From positions 1 through 64,000 of the forward strand of contig NZ_FOXS01000010.1 of the NCBI RefSeq assembly GCF_900115775.1: 64,000 bases of DNA, written 5' to 3'. The notes beneath the pieces were generated by a model. The model worked only from the letters and a program-made list of their open reading frames with translations. It ran no database searches and was not told where the DNA came from. This DNA comes from Hymenobacter arizonensis (GTDB lineage: Bacteria; Bacteroidota; Bacteroidia; Cytophagales; Hymenobacteraceae). Shown here piece after piece: positions 17,294 through 26,700 of the stretch (position 1 is the stretch's first letter; the number at the start of each line of letters is the position of its first letter). A program made the position numbers and the translations under genes.

Positions 17294-17618
17294 GCTTGCC
17301 ACAAACATACTATAGTATGTTTAATAAAGTGTGTTTATTAAAATTGGTAACTTTTATTAAGCTGGCGCCGCACATTTCGGTTTTTCCGAGACCTGTGCTT
17401 ATGGTAGCCGATGCTGACCCGCGCCTACAACAGATTGCCCAAAAGCTCAAGCAACTGCGGCTGGACAAAGGCTATTCCTCCTACGAAGCGTTTGCGTTTG
17501 ACCACGAGTTGCCCCGCGTCGGGTACGGGCGCCACGAGCAAGGCAGCAACCTCACCCTGAAAAGCTTGTTGCGGCTGCTGGACTTCCACTACGTAAGCCT
17601 GGCGGACTTTTTTGCCGA
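17294..17618. repeat. Direct duplication, left copy (HTH gene and promoter)
   Basis: About 325 bases match 19993-20317 with a constant offset of 2699 and no gaps. It includes a 20-bp palindrome, the leader and most of the small HTH gene. Differences are scattered single bases, more frequent in the leader. The two copies bracket the XRE copy 2 and WH1 paralogs 4 and 5. Confidence 0.85.
17303..17322. promoter_or_regulatory. 20-bp palindromic operator, copy 1
   Basis: AAACATACTATAGTATGTTT is a perfect palindrome between the divergent lipoprotein gene and the HTH gene at 17401. It is followed by AATAAAGTGTGTTTATT, a second imperfect inverted repeat. Position and perfect symmetry suggest a binding site for the small HTH protein itself. 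Confidence 0.7.
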
Positions 17619-17649
17619 TGGGCCGAGGACTCAGGCGACTACAAGCTAG
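17401..17649 (+). CDS. Small HTH protein, copy a
   Basis: An 82-residue protein, almost all one XRE-like domain: PRLQQIAQKLKQLRLDKGYS, SYEAFAFDHELPRVGYGRHE, then SNLTLKSLLRLLDFHYVSLA and DFFAD. This is the Bacteroidota variant in which the recognition loop is FAxxxxLPRVxYxRxExG. It differs from copy b (20100) in a few residues and in the tail (GPRTQATTS). It is preceded by a 20-bp palindrome and is divergent from the WH1/XRE gene run, so it is the likely repressor of this module and of itself. Confidence 0.82.
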   Translation: MVADADPRLQQIAQKLKQLRLDKGYSSYEAFAFDHELPRVGYGRHEQGSNLTLKSLLRLLDFHYVSLADFFADGPRTQATTS

Positions 17650-17903
17650 TGCACTACTCCTTGCTTATGGGGATTACAACGGAAAGAACCAGCCCCCGGA
17701 AAAGACACCCGTGGTCATCAAATGCCTCCTCTCAGGATTTGAATCGTCGTTAATCCCGTACCGCGCTCGCGCACACTCGGTGCATCGGGCTGCCGCCAGG
17801 GGTGGTCGGCACCGATTACTTCTTCCCGGGAATGCACAGCCTTCACCGGCGTTGCTGGCGGGGGAGCGTGCGGTCTACTGCGCAAAAATTGGAAAAAGCG
17901 CTA

Positions 17904-18341
17904 CTAGTGCGTCTGGCTACGCATGAGCAATGCCTCCAACTCGGCGGTGGTAAACTTGCCGCCTAGGTGCAGCAAGTGTTCCCTCAGGTCGGGGTTAAAC
18001 TTGCCCCTTATCTGCTCGGTGTCCACATCCAGGCTCAAGACGGAAAACAGCTGTATGTACAGGCTGCAGCCCTGCTCCTCCCGGAGAGACTTGTCTTTGA
18101 CTGCCTGCATGAGCCGCTTGATGGCCACCCGCAGCTGGGCGTACTGCTGGCCGCCCGCGTTGCCGCCCGGGACGATGTCGTCGAAGGCCAGCTGGAAAGA
18201 AAGCTGTGGCGACTCCGGGAGCAGGCCGCCCAGGGCCCGGGCAAAGAGGCGGGCCTCCACCGGGCTATAAGCCAGCGGGGAGCGGACGAGCAGGTTGTCC
18301 AGATACGGGCCCTCCGGGGCGTTGGGGACGGACGCTTTCAT
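17904..18341 (-). CDS. WH1-only Rep_3 paralog 4
   Basis: A 145-residue protein from MKASVPNAPEGPYLDNLLVR. It contains SPLAYSPVEARLFARALGGL, LSFQLAFDDIVPGGNAGGQQ, YAQLRVAIKRLMQAV, LYIQLFSVLSLDVDTEQIRG, KFNPDLREHLLHLGGKFTTA and ELEALLMRSQTH. Compared with the initiator it stops exactly after the FTxAxLxxL helix, where the initiator goes on to SVRIYWLLKEY and WH2. Its central part is nearly identical to paralog 5, pointing to a recent tandem duplication. Probable role: dimer partner or decoy of an initiator, by inference only. Confidence 0.78.
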   Translation of the reverse strand: MKASVPNAPEGPYLDNLLVRSPLAYSPVEARLFARALGGLLPESPQLSFQLAFDDIVPGGNAGGQQYAQLRVAIKRLMQAVKDKSLREEQGCSLYIQLFSVLSLDVDTEQIRGKFNPDLREHLLHLGGKFTTAELEALLMRSQTH

Positions 18342-18402
18342 GGCGGTAAGAATTGGTTGTAAGGTTAAAATCGGGCGCGTGGGCGTCAAAACAGCGGTCC
18401 GC

Positions 18403-18834
18403 TCAGCAAGGGCGCGGGCGGTTGACCCAGCGGAGCATGAACAGCGCCTCCAACTCGGCGCCGGTAAACTTGCTAGCCAGCTGCCGCCAATGCGGGCTCA
18501 GGTGGGGGTTGAGTTCGCCGCTTATCCGCTCGGTGTCCGAGTCCAGGCGCAGGACGGAGAACGGGACGATATATTCGGTGCGGCGGTGGTCCAGCGCGAA
18601 GGTCTCGTATTGGAGGGACTGCATGAGCCGCTTAATGGCTACCCGCAGCTGGGCGTACTGCCGGCCGCCCGCGTTGCCGCCCGGGATAATGTCGTGGAAG
18701 GCCAGCTGGAAAGAAAGCTGTTGCGACTCCGGGAGCAGGCCGCCCAGGGCCCGGGCAAAGAGGCGGGCCTCCACCGGGTTGAATGTCGGCGCGAACGGGC
18801 CGAACAGGCTAACTAGAAAATCACTCTCGGTCAC
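18403..18834 (-). CDS. WH1-only Rep_3 paralog 5
   Basis: A 143-residue protein with a GTG start at 18834, nine bases after the XRE gene, so the two are co-transcribed. It has FNPVEARLFARALGGLLPES, LSFQLAFHDIIPGGNAGGRQ, YAQLRVAIKRLMQSLQYETF, IVPFSVLRLDSDTERISGEL and KFTGAELEALFMLRW. No second winged helix. It shares long nucleotide identity with paralog 4 around 18620-18780 versus 18110-18260. Confidence 0.78.
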   Translation of the reverse strand: MTESDFLVSLFGPFAPTFNPVEARLFARALGGLLPESQQLSFQLAFHDIIPGGNAGGRQYAQLRVAIKRLMQSLQYETFALDHRRTEYIVPFSVLRLDSDTERISGELNPHLSPHWRQLASKFTGAELEALFMLRWVNRPRPC

Positions 18835-18843
18835 GGGGGGAGG

Positions 18844-19665
18844 CTAGCCTTCGCGGAGGAAACGGAGAGAGGGCCTTTCGGATTCATCCGGGCGCGTGAG
18901 CGCCGCCCTGCGGGCCCGCGGCGCAACCCGTACCGGGGTATCAGGGGGACTCCCGGCGACGGGAGCGGCGGGCAAGGGCGCGCTGACGCTGTCCCGGCAG
19001 GCGCGGCATTGGGTGGCGTCGGGCCCCGCTTGCGGGCCCGGGTCGTAGGCGAGGTAGGACACGGGGTCGCCGCAGCGCGGGAGCCCCCCCCCCGCGTCGT
19101 AGTAGTGACGGGGCACGGCGTGCAGCGCCGCCGAGCGCCAGCCGTCCGATTGGGCGTGCACGGGGGGCAGCTGCCGCTGGTAGGCGCGCAGGTCCGTCTC
19201 GCTGAGCACCAGCCGCCGGGGGGGCAGCAGGTGCGTGAGGGCGTGCAGGATTCCCTCCTGGACCTGGGTCAGCAACGGGCGCAGGGCGCCGGAAGGGAGT
19301 GGCTGGCCGGCGTCCAGCGCGGCCATCACCGGCTGCAGGAGCCGGTGCAGGGTGGCCAGCGGCTGCCGCGCCCGCGGGACCGCCTCGTCTTCAAAGACGT
19401 CGCGGAAGCCGTGGATGGGAACGTCCGTGTTGTCGGGCACGAGCACCCACGCCAGGTTGACGCCCTGGTTCTGGTAGTGCGCGAGCACAGCCGCCAAGCT
19501 AGCGGCTGTGCCGGTTCCCGCTGTTTCCAACCGGCCGAGCGCGGCCGCGGACACCCCGGCGGCGTGGGCAACGCTCGCCTGCGTGTAAGCAGCAGGAAAA
19601 AGCGCCTCCTCTGCCAGGGCCGTGCGAAGGTGGGCGAGGCGCTCGCCCAGAAGAAGTGAAGACAT
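18844..19665 (-). CDS. XRE-like regulator with Cys tail, copy 2
   Basis: A 273-residue protein from the ATG of MSSLLLGERLAHLRTALAEE. HTH: ASVAHAAGVSAAALGRLETA; core: NLAWVLVPDNTDVPIHGFRD, LHRLLQPVMAALDAGQPLPS, ILHALTHLLPPRRLVLSETD. The Cys tail LPRCGDPVSYLAYDPG then CRACRD matches copy 1, followed by an extra ~50-residue Arg/Pro-rich tail. It heads a minus-strand operon with WH1 paralogs 5 and 4. It is longer than copy 1 (226 residues) by this tail. Confidence 0.8.
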   Translation of the reverse strand: MSSLLLGERLAHLRTALAEEALFPAAYTQASVAHAAGVSAAALGRLETAGTGTAASLAAVLAHYQNQGVNLAWVLVPDNTDVPIHGFRDVFEDEAVPRARQPLATLHRLLQPVMAALDAGQPLPSGALRPLLTQVQEGILHALTHLLPPRRLVLSETDLRAYQRQLPPVHAQSDGWRSAALHAVPRHYYDAGGGLPRCGDPVSYLAYDPGPQAGPDATQCRACRDSVSAPLPAAPVAGSPPDTPVRVAPRARRAALTRPDESERPSLRFLREG

Positions 19666-19992
19666 GGTGAAGGAAAGGCAAGGAGAAAAAGGCGGGTGGA
19701 ACGAGCTTGCCGCGGCGGAAAATCCGGCCAGCGTCGACGCCTTGGACGTGCCTTTGCGGAAGGTGCAAGAAGCGCGGGGTGGAGCCCCCGGGCGCTGACG
19801 GATGACTTGGACGTGGCCAAGCTCAGGGTGCAGCAAATCGAACACGCCAAGGGCACGCCGACCCGGGACGCGCGGGGTTCAGGGCGCAGGCCTTGCCATT
19901 GCCCGTCAGCAGGAGGCCTCATAAGCATTACGGGGGAAGAGGCTACGAGGCATGAGGTGAGGCGAAAGCGGGGCCAAAACAGCTAACGATTG
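19666..19992. other. Leader region without a supported gene
   Basis: The bases between the start of XRE copy 2 and the duplicated HTH promoter hold only overlapping high-GC frames without recognisable domains. Promoters of both divergent units are expected here. Confidence 0.4.
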
Positions 19993-20317
19993 GCTTGCTA
20001 CAAACATACTATAGTATGTTTAATAATGTGTGTTTATTAAAGTAGGTAACTTATATTAAACAAGCGCCCCACATTTCGGCTTTTCTGACCCGATTGTGTA
20101 TGGTGGCCGACGCTGACCCGCGACTGAAACAGATTGCCCAAAAGCTTAAGCAACTGCGGTTGGACAAAGGCTATTCCTCCTACGAAGCGTTTGCGTTTGA
20201 CCACGAGTTGCCCCGCGTCGGGTACGGGCGCCACGAGCAAGGCAGCAACCTCACCCTGAAAAGCTTGTTGCGGTTGCTGGACATCCATCAAGTAAGTCTG
20301 GCAGACTTTTTTGCCGA
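19993..20317. repeat. Direct duplication, right copy (HTH gene and promoter)
   Basis: Second copy of the 325-base segment at 17294-17618, gap-free at offset 2699. Confidence 0.85.
20002..20021. promoter_or_regulatory. 20-bp palindromic operator, copy 2
   Basis: AAACATACTATAGTATGTTT, identical to the copy at 17303 and placed 78 bases before the second HTH gene. Perfect retention of the palindrome while the leader beside it has changed suggests that it is under selection. Confidence 0.7.
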
Positions 20318-20369
20318 TCTGCCGGCACTCCAAGTTGATGCACCGGAGGCCCCGGCCGATATGGTGTAA
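20100..20369 (+). CDS. Small HTH protein, copy b
   Basis: An 89-residue protein, nearly identical to copy a through residue ~60 (PRLKQIAQKLKQLRLDKGYS, GYGRHEQGSNLTLKSLLRLL), then DIHQVSLADFFADLPALQVD and an acidic end. XRE-like fold. It is divergent from the operon XRE copy 2 - paralog 5 - paralog 4, just as copy a is divergent from the first run. Each module thus has one small HTH gene and one Cys-tailed XRE gene. Confidence 0.82.
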   Translation: MVADADPRLKQIAQKLKQLRLDKGYSSYEAFAFDHELPRVGYGRHEQGSNLTLKSLLRLLDIHQVSLADFFADLPALQVDAPEAPADMV

Positions 20370-20562
20370 CCGGGAACTGCCCTGGGACCAGGAGTAGCGG
20401 CGTCAGCAGCACAGCTGTGCGCCGCCCCGGCAAAGCAAGCCATTCGGCCCGGGCCTCGGCCACCTACGACACGGCGCAGCGCCTGCCGGAGAACCTCAAC
20501 TCAAGAAAACGGGCGGTGAGGCAGAATGGCCGCGGCTAACCGCCACTGTACCGCATTAGGCA

Positions 20563-20835
20563 TTATAATGCCTCCGGCAGCCAACCCGGGAGTTGCACGA
20601 ACATGGCATAGTCTTCCAAGCGGTCGTCCTCGCTGCCGGCCTCAAAGGCGAAAAGGTACTGCACTTCGTTGGCATCGGTGTCGTAGGTCAGCTCCACGAA
20701 GAATCCGTCCGGCAGGTGGTAGAGCAAGACTGCTTCGTGCACCTCCTGCCAGCGCCGGGCTACGTAAGTGCCGGTTGCGTACACAAGCGCGAACTGACGG
20801 TCCTCGGGCAGGGCATTGAACTGGGTCAGGGTCAT
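20563..20835 (-). CDS. Small orphan protein (family shared with 39130)
   Basis: A 90-residue protein from the ATG of MTLTQFNALPEDRQFALVYA, with GTYVARRWQEVHEAVLLYHL, FFVELTYDTDANEVQYLFAF and a C-terminal ...LPGWLPEAL. The protein at 39130 is a clear paralog (MTLDDYRALPYERQLVAALN, NLYHLFTFFVEVVYDPAANA). The pattern of one helix pair followed by beta strands FFVEx3YD suggests a small alpha/beta fold. Function unknown. Confidence 0.75.
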   Translation of the reverse strand: MTLTQFNALPEDRQFALVYATGTYVARRWQEVHEAVLLYHLPDGFFVELTYDTDANEVQYLFAFEAGSEDDRLEDYAMFVQLPGWLPEAL

Positions 20836-21403
20836 GGACAGGAAAGGTAAAGCCCGCCGGGCTAAGCGCCTATTCATCTTACAGGGATACCAGGGGGCAA
20901 AACGGCAGGCCTTGAATTCCGTCCCCCAGCCGGCGAGCAGCGTTGGCGCGCCGGACCTGGTTGCGAACCACGAGACGGCCGAGCAGCTATACAAAGCCGT
21001 GGGGCAAGAATTGCCGGGGAACTGCATGGTCAGGAACAACGAGCCGTTGGCATTGACATTCACCGGGGGCCAGACCGGCAATGTACAGGCAATGAAGGAT
21101 TGCCTGTAAGGTAGTACAGCACAGGAGCAGCAGCGCACCATTCGCCAACAGGATGGGCATTATCGTGGCATCATTAGCAACGATAAAGTGACCCAGGCCG
21201 CGTTGACCGAACCACTTTACGTAGAGCTAACAGAGCCTCCAACCGTGACTGCTTCCCAGTTGGCCGAAGCATTCGGCAATGGTCCGCACGGGCGCCCACC
21301 CGGAATGCAGACACCAAGCTTTAAGCACAGCGTAACACAGCTCCATCGGCTGCTTAGTCATGTAAAGCTGCCTAATGTGGCTGAAATGTACTCCGACCTG
21401 CCG
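20836..21403. other. Stretch without a supported gene
   Basis: The only frame with a protein-like look is on the plus strand ending at 21418 (GTG 21188; VTASQLAEAFGNGPHGRPPG), with no start in a good context and no domain I know. It may be the tail of a lost gene. Confidence 0.4.
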
Positions 21404-22303
21404 TCAGGGCGCAACTAAATCATCAGCCAGCCCGGTTGCGAGTGCTTGGAGCCATTTCTGGCTGTGGCCCACGGTGGGGCTAGTCTTATCGGCGGGGCTG
21501 ATGTGCTGGGCCATTGCCTGGGCTAAGCGGCTGGCAGTACCCCGCTGGATTTCCTGGGTGAGAATGGCTTGCAGGCGGCCATGCAACGCCGGCGACACGG
21601 CGACGAGGGCTTGCAACTCCTGGCCTAGCACGCGGATGCCGACCATTCGCATCAGCTCACTTTCTTGCGGGTCCTGGGCAATCAGCAACTCGTAGTGACG
21701 CTCGATGATGTCGGCTTCGATGAGGGCGTGGTAGTGCTGCAGTATCAGGCGCAGGTCGGTGCCGTCCTTGCCGCGCTGCTCGGAACGGTCGTCCCAGGCC
21801 AGTAACTTGAGGGCCACCAGGCCCGGCAGGGTCACGACTTGCCAGGTGATTTGTTCGTTTACTTTGACCGGTTCGGTGGAGGCCAGCACTTCGGCCAAGC
21901 CAACGACCGAAATGCGGCTGAGGCCCTGGCCCGCCACCTGGACGCGGCCCTCCGTGTCGGCAATGCCCCCGAAAGGCATCAGGTCCACCTGGATGCCGGT
22001 GGGCTCGTGAATCAGGCAAAAGGCGCTGCTGGCGGGGGCGGTAAATTGCTCGTGGGCTACTAGCCAGGCGCGCAGCCGTTCGTATTCGGCTTCGTGGGCA
22101 ATGAGCAGGGCCAAGTCCACATCGGTCGTACGGCGGCGCGGGGCGGCTCCGAGAGCCGCATCCAGCCACAGGTCCCGGGCGACGGCCCCGACGAGAAAAA
22201 AATCGAGGCCCAACTGCTGAAGGCCGCGCGTCAAGGCCGGTAGCACCCGGTCGAGGCCCGAGGGAAAGCGCCGTTCAGGCGGGATGGTGGAGATATCGAG
22301 CAT
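21404..22303 (-). CDS. AbiEii-type nucleotidyltransferase toxin
   Basis: A 299-residue protein of the nucleotidyltransferase superfamily. FFLVGAVARDLWLDAALG holds the G-(G/A)-x(9-13) start motif, RRRTTDVDLALLI gives the two metal-binding Asp residues, and IQVDLMPFG supplies the third Asp. Type IV toxin-antitoxin AbiE systems pair such an enzyme, which modifies tRNA or other targets, with an AbiEi antitoxin. The start overlaps the antitoxin gene by 29 bases, so the two are coupled. Housekeeping tRNA nucleotidyltransferases differ in length and motifs. Confidence 0.82.
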   Translation of the reverse strand: MLDISTIPPERRFPSGLDRVLPALTRGLQQLGLDFFLVGAVARDLWLDAALGAAPRRRTTDVDLALLIAHEAEYERLRAWLVAHEQFTAPASSAFCLIHEPTGIQVDLMPFGGIADTEGRVQVAGQGLSRISVVGLAEVLASTEPVKVNEQITWQVVTLPGLVALKLLAWDDRSEQRGKDGTDLRLILQHYHALIEADIIERHYELLIAQDPQESELMRMVGIRVLGQELQALVAVSPALHGRLQAILTQEIQRGTASRLAQAMAQHISPADKTSPTVGHSQKWLQALATGLADDLVAP

Positions 22304-23306
22304 AGATTTTTTGCGCGACTTCGCGGTTGCGGGCGTCGCCGCTCAGGAGCAGGTCGGCATAGACCAGCAGCGGGGGCACGCAGGGACTGGTGGGGTTATG
22401 AAAATTCAGGCGCTGGTCGAAAGGCGCCAGTACTTCCACGCTGCCGGTGGGATCGGGCACCAGCCGCAGCTGGCGCATGAGGGCCGGGCGGGTGGCGGTA
22501 CTGTAGAGGGTGAAAAACTCGGGCACCAAGAAGCCGTCGAGCAGCAAGGTGGCGGCTGGCTCGCCCCCCCACAAGGTTACGGCTCCGAGCGGCTGATTCT
22601 GCCAGCCGCCGGTGGCTTGGTCGGCATCAAGCCACCGGTAGCGCTGGCTGAGGAGGTGCGGGCGGAGCGTGTCGCCGTAACCGGCTACCCAACGCTGGGT
22701 CAGCTCGTCGCGGCGCAGCAGCTGGCGTGGCTCTTCGTCGAGCAGGAAGCCTTGCTGTATCAGATCGAGCATGACTTGACCCACGGTGGCCACTGGAGTG
22801 TCAGTGCTGGTGGCAATGGTGCGGTAGGGCTGCCGGACCAGGTCGGGCTGGGTGAGCAAGTGGAACAGGACGCGCAGGCCGCTTTTGCGAAATGCCCGGC
22901 CGGCCGTGGTAGCCGTGCCCTCTTTACGCGGCCGCGGCTGGCCCTGCACGAGCACAAACAAGTCTGCGTCCGGGTGCTGGAGCCACGCGTTGCCAGCGGT
23001 ATCGGCGTAGCACAGGCCGTGCTGGCGCAGCTGCCGGCCCATCTCATCGGGCACGTAGGCAGTTACCAGTACCCACGGCTGCGCGGTCGTGTGGGGCCAC
23101 AAAGCCAGCAACGGCGTGACGTTTTTCAGACCTTTCTCTTTTACCTCCACGGTGAAGATGGCATTCATACCAAGCGTCAGCGTGGGTTGCCGGTGCTCGT
23201 CAGCGGCTATCCGAATAGTGATTCGCTTGCCCAGCACTGTTTTAAGGGCAGTTTTTACCCGGGTGAGCATGACCTTTGAAGCGGTGCGCTGTCTATCTTT
23301 TTCCAT
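22275..23306 (-). CDS. AbiEi-type antitoxin/transcription factor
   Basis: A 343-residue protein. The central part KSGLRVLFHLLTQPDLVRQP, IATSTDTPVATVGQVMLDLI, QQGFLLD is a winged helix. The C-terminal half LLDGFLVPEFFTLYSTATRP, LRLVPDPTGSVEVLAPFDQR and a closing LVYADLLLSGDARNREVAQK is typical of the AbiEi family. The N-terminal ~130 residues resemble the extension of larger AbiEi proteins. It should repress its own operon and neutralise the nucleotidyltransferase encoded next. Confidence 0.82.
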   Translation of the reverse strand: MEKDRQRTASKVMLTRVKTALKTVLGKRITIRIAADEHRQPTLTLGMNAIFTVEVKEKGLKNVTPLLALWPHTTAQPWVLVTAYVPDEMGRQLRQHGLCYADTAGNAWLQHPDADLFVLVQGQPRPRKEGTATTAGRAFRKSGLRVLFHLLTQPDLVRQPYRTIATSTDTPVATVGQVMLDLIQQGFLLDEEPRQLLRRDELTQRWVAGYGDTLRPHLLSQRYRWLDADQATGGWQNQPLGAVTLWGGEPAATLLLDGFLVPEFFTLYSTATRPALMRQLRLVPDPTGSVEVLAPFDQRLNFHNPTSPCVPPLLVYADLLLSGDARNREVAQKIYARYLHHPA

Positions 23307-23319
23307 GTATCTGTTTTAT

Positions 23320-23348
23320 GTAGACAAGATAGTAAAAGTAGACAAGAT
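23320..23348. promoter_or_regulatory. Direct-repeat operator of the AbiE-like operon
   Basis: GTAGACAAGAT occurs at 23320-23330 and again at 23338-23348, an 18-base spacing, directly upstream of the antitoxin start. On the operon strand one copy gives TATCTTG, close to a Bacteroidota -7 box, so an antitoxin bound here would cover the promoter. Confidence 0.55.
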
Positions 23349-23736
23349 GAGCGTTGATACTGCCGAAAGGCAAGCGTAACTGCTCGCTTATCAAGCCGGC
23401 CAGCCTATGGACAAGGATGCGGGAGGAATCACGAGCTACTGGCGAGCGGGGATGACCAGCTCATCCAGCCAGACGGATTCGCCCAATGGGTTGATTTTCA
23501 TAAAGGTCTTGCCGCTTATTGTAAAAACAGAAATTCCTGCTAAGAATGCTGAAGTATGTAAATACTCTGGATGTATGCTCGAAAAAGCAGTTGGTAGAAG
23601 CACAAAAATTCCTTAGAACGACACCAGGAAGAAGCATTCGAAAAATCGTCTTGAAAACTGGCCTCAAAACCGCCCTTCTCGGGACCGGCAGGGTCGGTGG
23701 CAGAAGTATTAGGGAAAGAGTAGTTAAGTGAATAGC
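23349..23736. other. Stretch without a supported gene
   Basis: Between the AbiE-like operon promoter and the 3' end of the NACHT gene. Short frames only. Confidence 0.4.
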
Positions 23737-26700
23737 TTACCCTCGGTCTACCAGGGCTAAGGCTTCGGCAGCACCAGAGCGGTAGGCCGGCTGCTGAAGC
23801 ATTCGGTCGAACGTTTCCATTGCTAATTCCAACTGGGGCGCACCGGCATCTATCTCGGTCAGGACGTGGTACGCGCTTAACAGTAATTCAAGCGGCTTTT
23901 TATCGAGCGCATTGCGCTGCATTTCGGGTGCGGCGTGGCCATCGAAGGCGGCGGCTAATTCAATGCATTCCGCTGGATAGTCCTGCACGCACAGTTGAAG
24001 AAAGTCGTAGAATGTTCGGCTGCGCCCCATCCCAACTGGAGCGGCTATGTACGCTTGAATGAGCGGTAGCCATATGGGAAAGTCGGCAGCCGTGAGCCAA
24101 TGGAAGCATATCTCGTAAGCATCTTCCAATTCTTTGTCGTTGTAAGCCAACAGCTCTTGGAACATCTGCTGAGCTAAAAGCTTCTGTGAGGCAGAGAGCT
24201 GGCTGTATTCGTGCATGAGTAGGCGTAGCGAGGACACACGGGCGGGTGAACTATGCTGCCAATAGGTTTGCAGCAGTTCGTAAGCCCCGGGAATATTCCA
24301 CGCCCACGCTAGCGTTAAACTATGCGCTACCTGCTCTTGGCAAACAGGCTCAGCCAAAGCCGCTGTGAATAGCGGTTCTAATTCGGCCAGGTGCGGCCGG
24401 AGGAGCGGGCGCAGCGTATCGCTGGTAAATTTAAGTAGGCGGTAGTTCGTGCCGACCAAAGCCAGAAACACATCCACAATGGGCTGGGTGGCGGGTTCCA
24501 GTAAGTGCGTAAGCAAGGAAAGCACTCGGAGTGCCGCGGCACGCACCGCTCCGGAGCCATCGTGGCCAATTTGCCGGAGCGTATCCATGATTAAATCGGT
24601 GTGCTCTACCATCTGCCAGCAATGGAGCAGGCCGCCGATAGCATGGCCGCCGGTGGTGTTGATGCCGTCCATCAACTCATCAACACTGTCGCCGGTAACA
24701 GCATGTTGGTCGTGGCGGTGAGCTACGGCTACTTGGGCCAGCAGTTCAACCACCCGGTCGTCAGCCCGGCCGTCACGCACACATTTTTCCAGCAAGCGCA
24801 GACCTTCGGTGTCATCTAGCGAAATCTGGTTGTTGGCAATGCCACGCAAAATCAAGCCGGTGTACTGTGTGAGATTCATGCCTGGAGAATCGGCCAATCC
24901 AGCCAGCCCTTCGCGGAGGTGGCGGGCTGGAATATCCTGGTTATCGGGATTGAGCAGCATATCCAACACGACCAACATACGGAGTGGGTCAGCTTTTACG
25001 ACCTCACCAAAATGGCGAGCCAAGCCCGGTGCATAGCTATCGAACGGGAATTCGCCTTTTGGGCGCTGGTGTTCTCGGAATGCACCAAGCCAATCAGTTG
25101 GCTGTAATAGCTTGACTTGCTCGTGCGTGAATGGTGATGGGTCACCAATCCGAGTACGCATGCCCTGTGGTGCTTTGTTTTCGACTATTCCAAATCGCCG
25201 ATTAAGCTCTTGGTAGCGGCGTTTTACATCAGCGTTATGATGCGTTGCCACGCCGGGAATGGCTGCCAGATAGCCGTAGGTTAAGCGGCCATTTCTGCTG
25301 TACATGTGTCGGCAGACATGCTTTGCATCGCGTTCAACTGGTTCGTGCCTCCTATCCCAATCCAGCTTGTACTCTGTGCGCAGGATGCAACCGTGCAGAA
25401 GGGCCTGCTGCTCAGAAGTAAAGTGCGGATAGCTGTGCGTGAGTAGTTCGCGCAGGTAATAGTTAAGGTGCCCACCGCCATGAACATCTTCTAGTAGCGC
25501 TGGGCGCGACAACAACTCAAAAATATCGGGGATAAAAGCAGTTGGATTAGCGAGATAAGTGGCACAGGTGAGTTGGAGAAGGCTGCGCATGGCACTACGT
25601 GGCCAGTCATCCAGCAGCAGCCGCGCCTGTGCTGGGTCAAGACGAGCTGTTTCTTCTAGGTGTTGCTGAGTCAGGTCGTAAAGCTTAGCAGTCAGGCTAT
25701 AAGCGTTACCATCCCCTGGCGTGTGCATCGCAAACTCGCTGTCGCTGATAATAGAGCCAACCTCAACGTCGTAGCCAGCATCACGCAATCGGTCAACTCG
25801 TCGCTCCTCAATCCAATACTCCAATAGCCGTTTTAATACCCCAAATCCAACAGCAGGATGAGCTTGTAGAAGCTTTTCGGCTACCTGCTGCGCTTGCCAC
25901 TCATCGATGTTGCGGCGGCGCTTACCCTCACCATATCGCAGCCAGGTTTCTTCCTTCAATGCTTCAAATAGCCGTTCAGCAGTGGCCTTTGGGTCAATAG
26001 TAGCCCGTTCTTCCAGCGTGTGCCAATACTGCCAGGAATCGGCGGCTTCGGCAGCGCTAGCGAAGCGAGCGAACACTGTGTCGAAGCCAGGTTCTGTAGT
26101 CTCGGCCGCCTGCGACAGCATCCAACTGACACGGGGACCGGAATGCTCATCAGGTGTGGCGTGTGTCAGTACCTCAATTGCCAGGGCGGGTTGCTGCCGG
26201 GCCAGATACCAGAGGAAGTTTTGCTCGCTGCGCGTTAGTTCAGTTGGGCGCTGAATGAGCTTGAGGACTACGTCTTGTTTAATTAGCCAACTCGCCCAAC
26301 CGGCACTCCGCACCGATTCGTAAAATATGTCGGCCATGTCGGGGCTGCTGAGCAGGTGGCGCTTAGCAAATTGCTGCTCGGACGCATTGGGGTCAGCTAT
26401 TGCGCCAAACTGCTGCACTACTAGTAGACGAATGTGCAGACGGTATTGGTCTGGATGAAGCAGCAGTTCCTGCACGTTTTGGAGATAAGCGCGGTCATCG
26501 AAGGGGCGCAGGTATTGTAGAACCTGATTCACTGCCGAGCGAATAAAAAGGCCCTGGTGCCCTTCGGCTATCAAGTCGGCTAGTTGCTGGCCTGACTCAA
26601 CGAACTCGCGGGCAAAGAGGTAGTCGAAGAAGCTTTGGTGAAAGAACTGAATTTGCTTGCCGCCCGGTACTGCTACCAAGAGGTTTTGCGAGAGGGCGTA

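Noticed and set aside
22284..23279. Long plus-strand frame opposite the AbiEi-type gene
   Set aside because: Antisense shadow in GC-rich DNA; composition is not protein-like and the minus-strand gene has a clear family.
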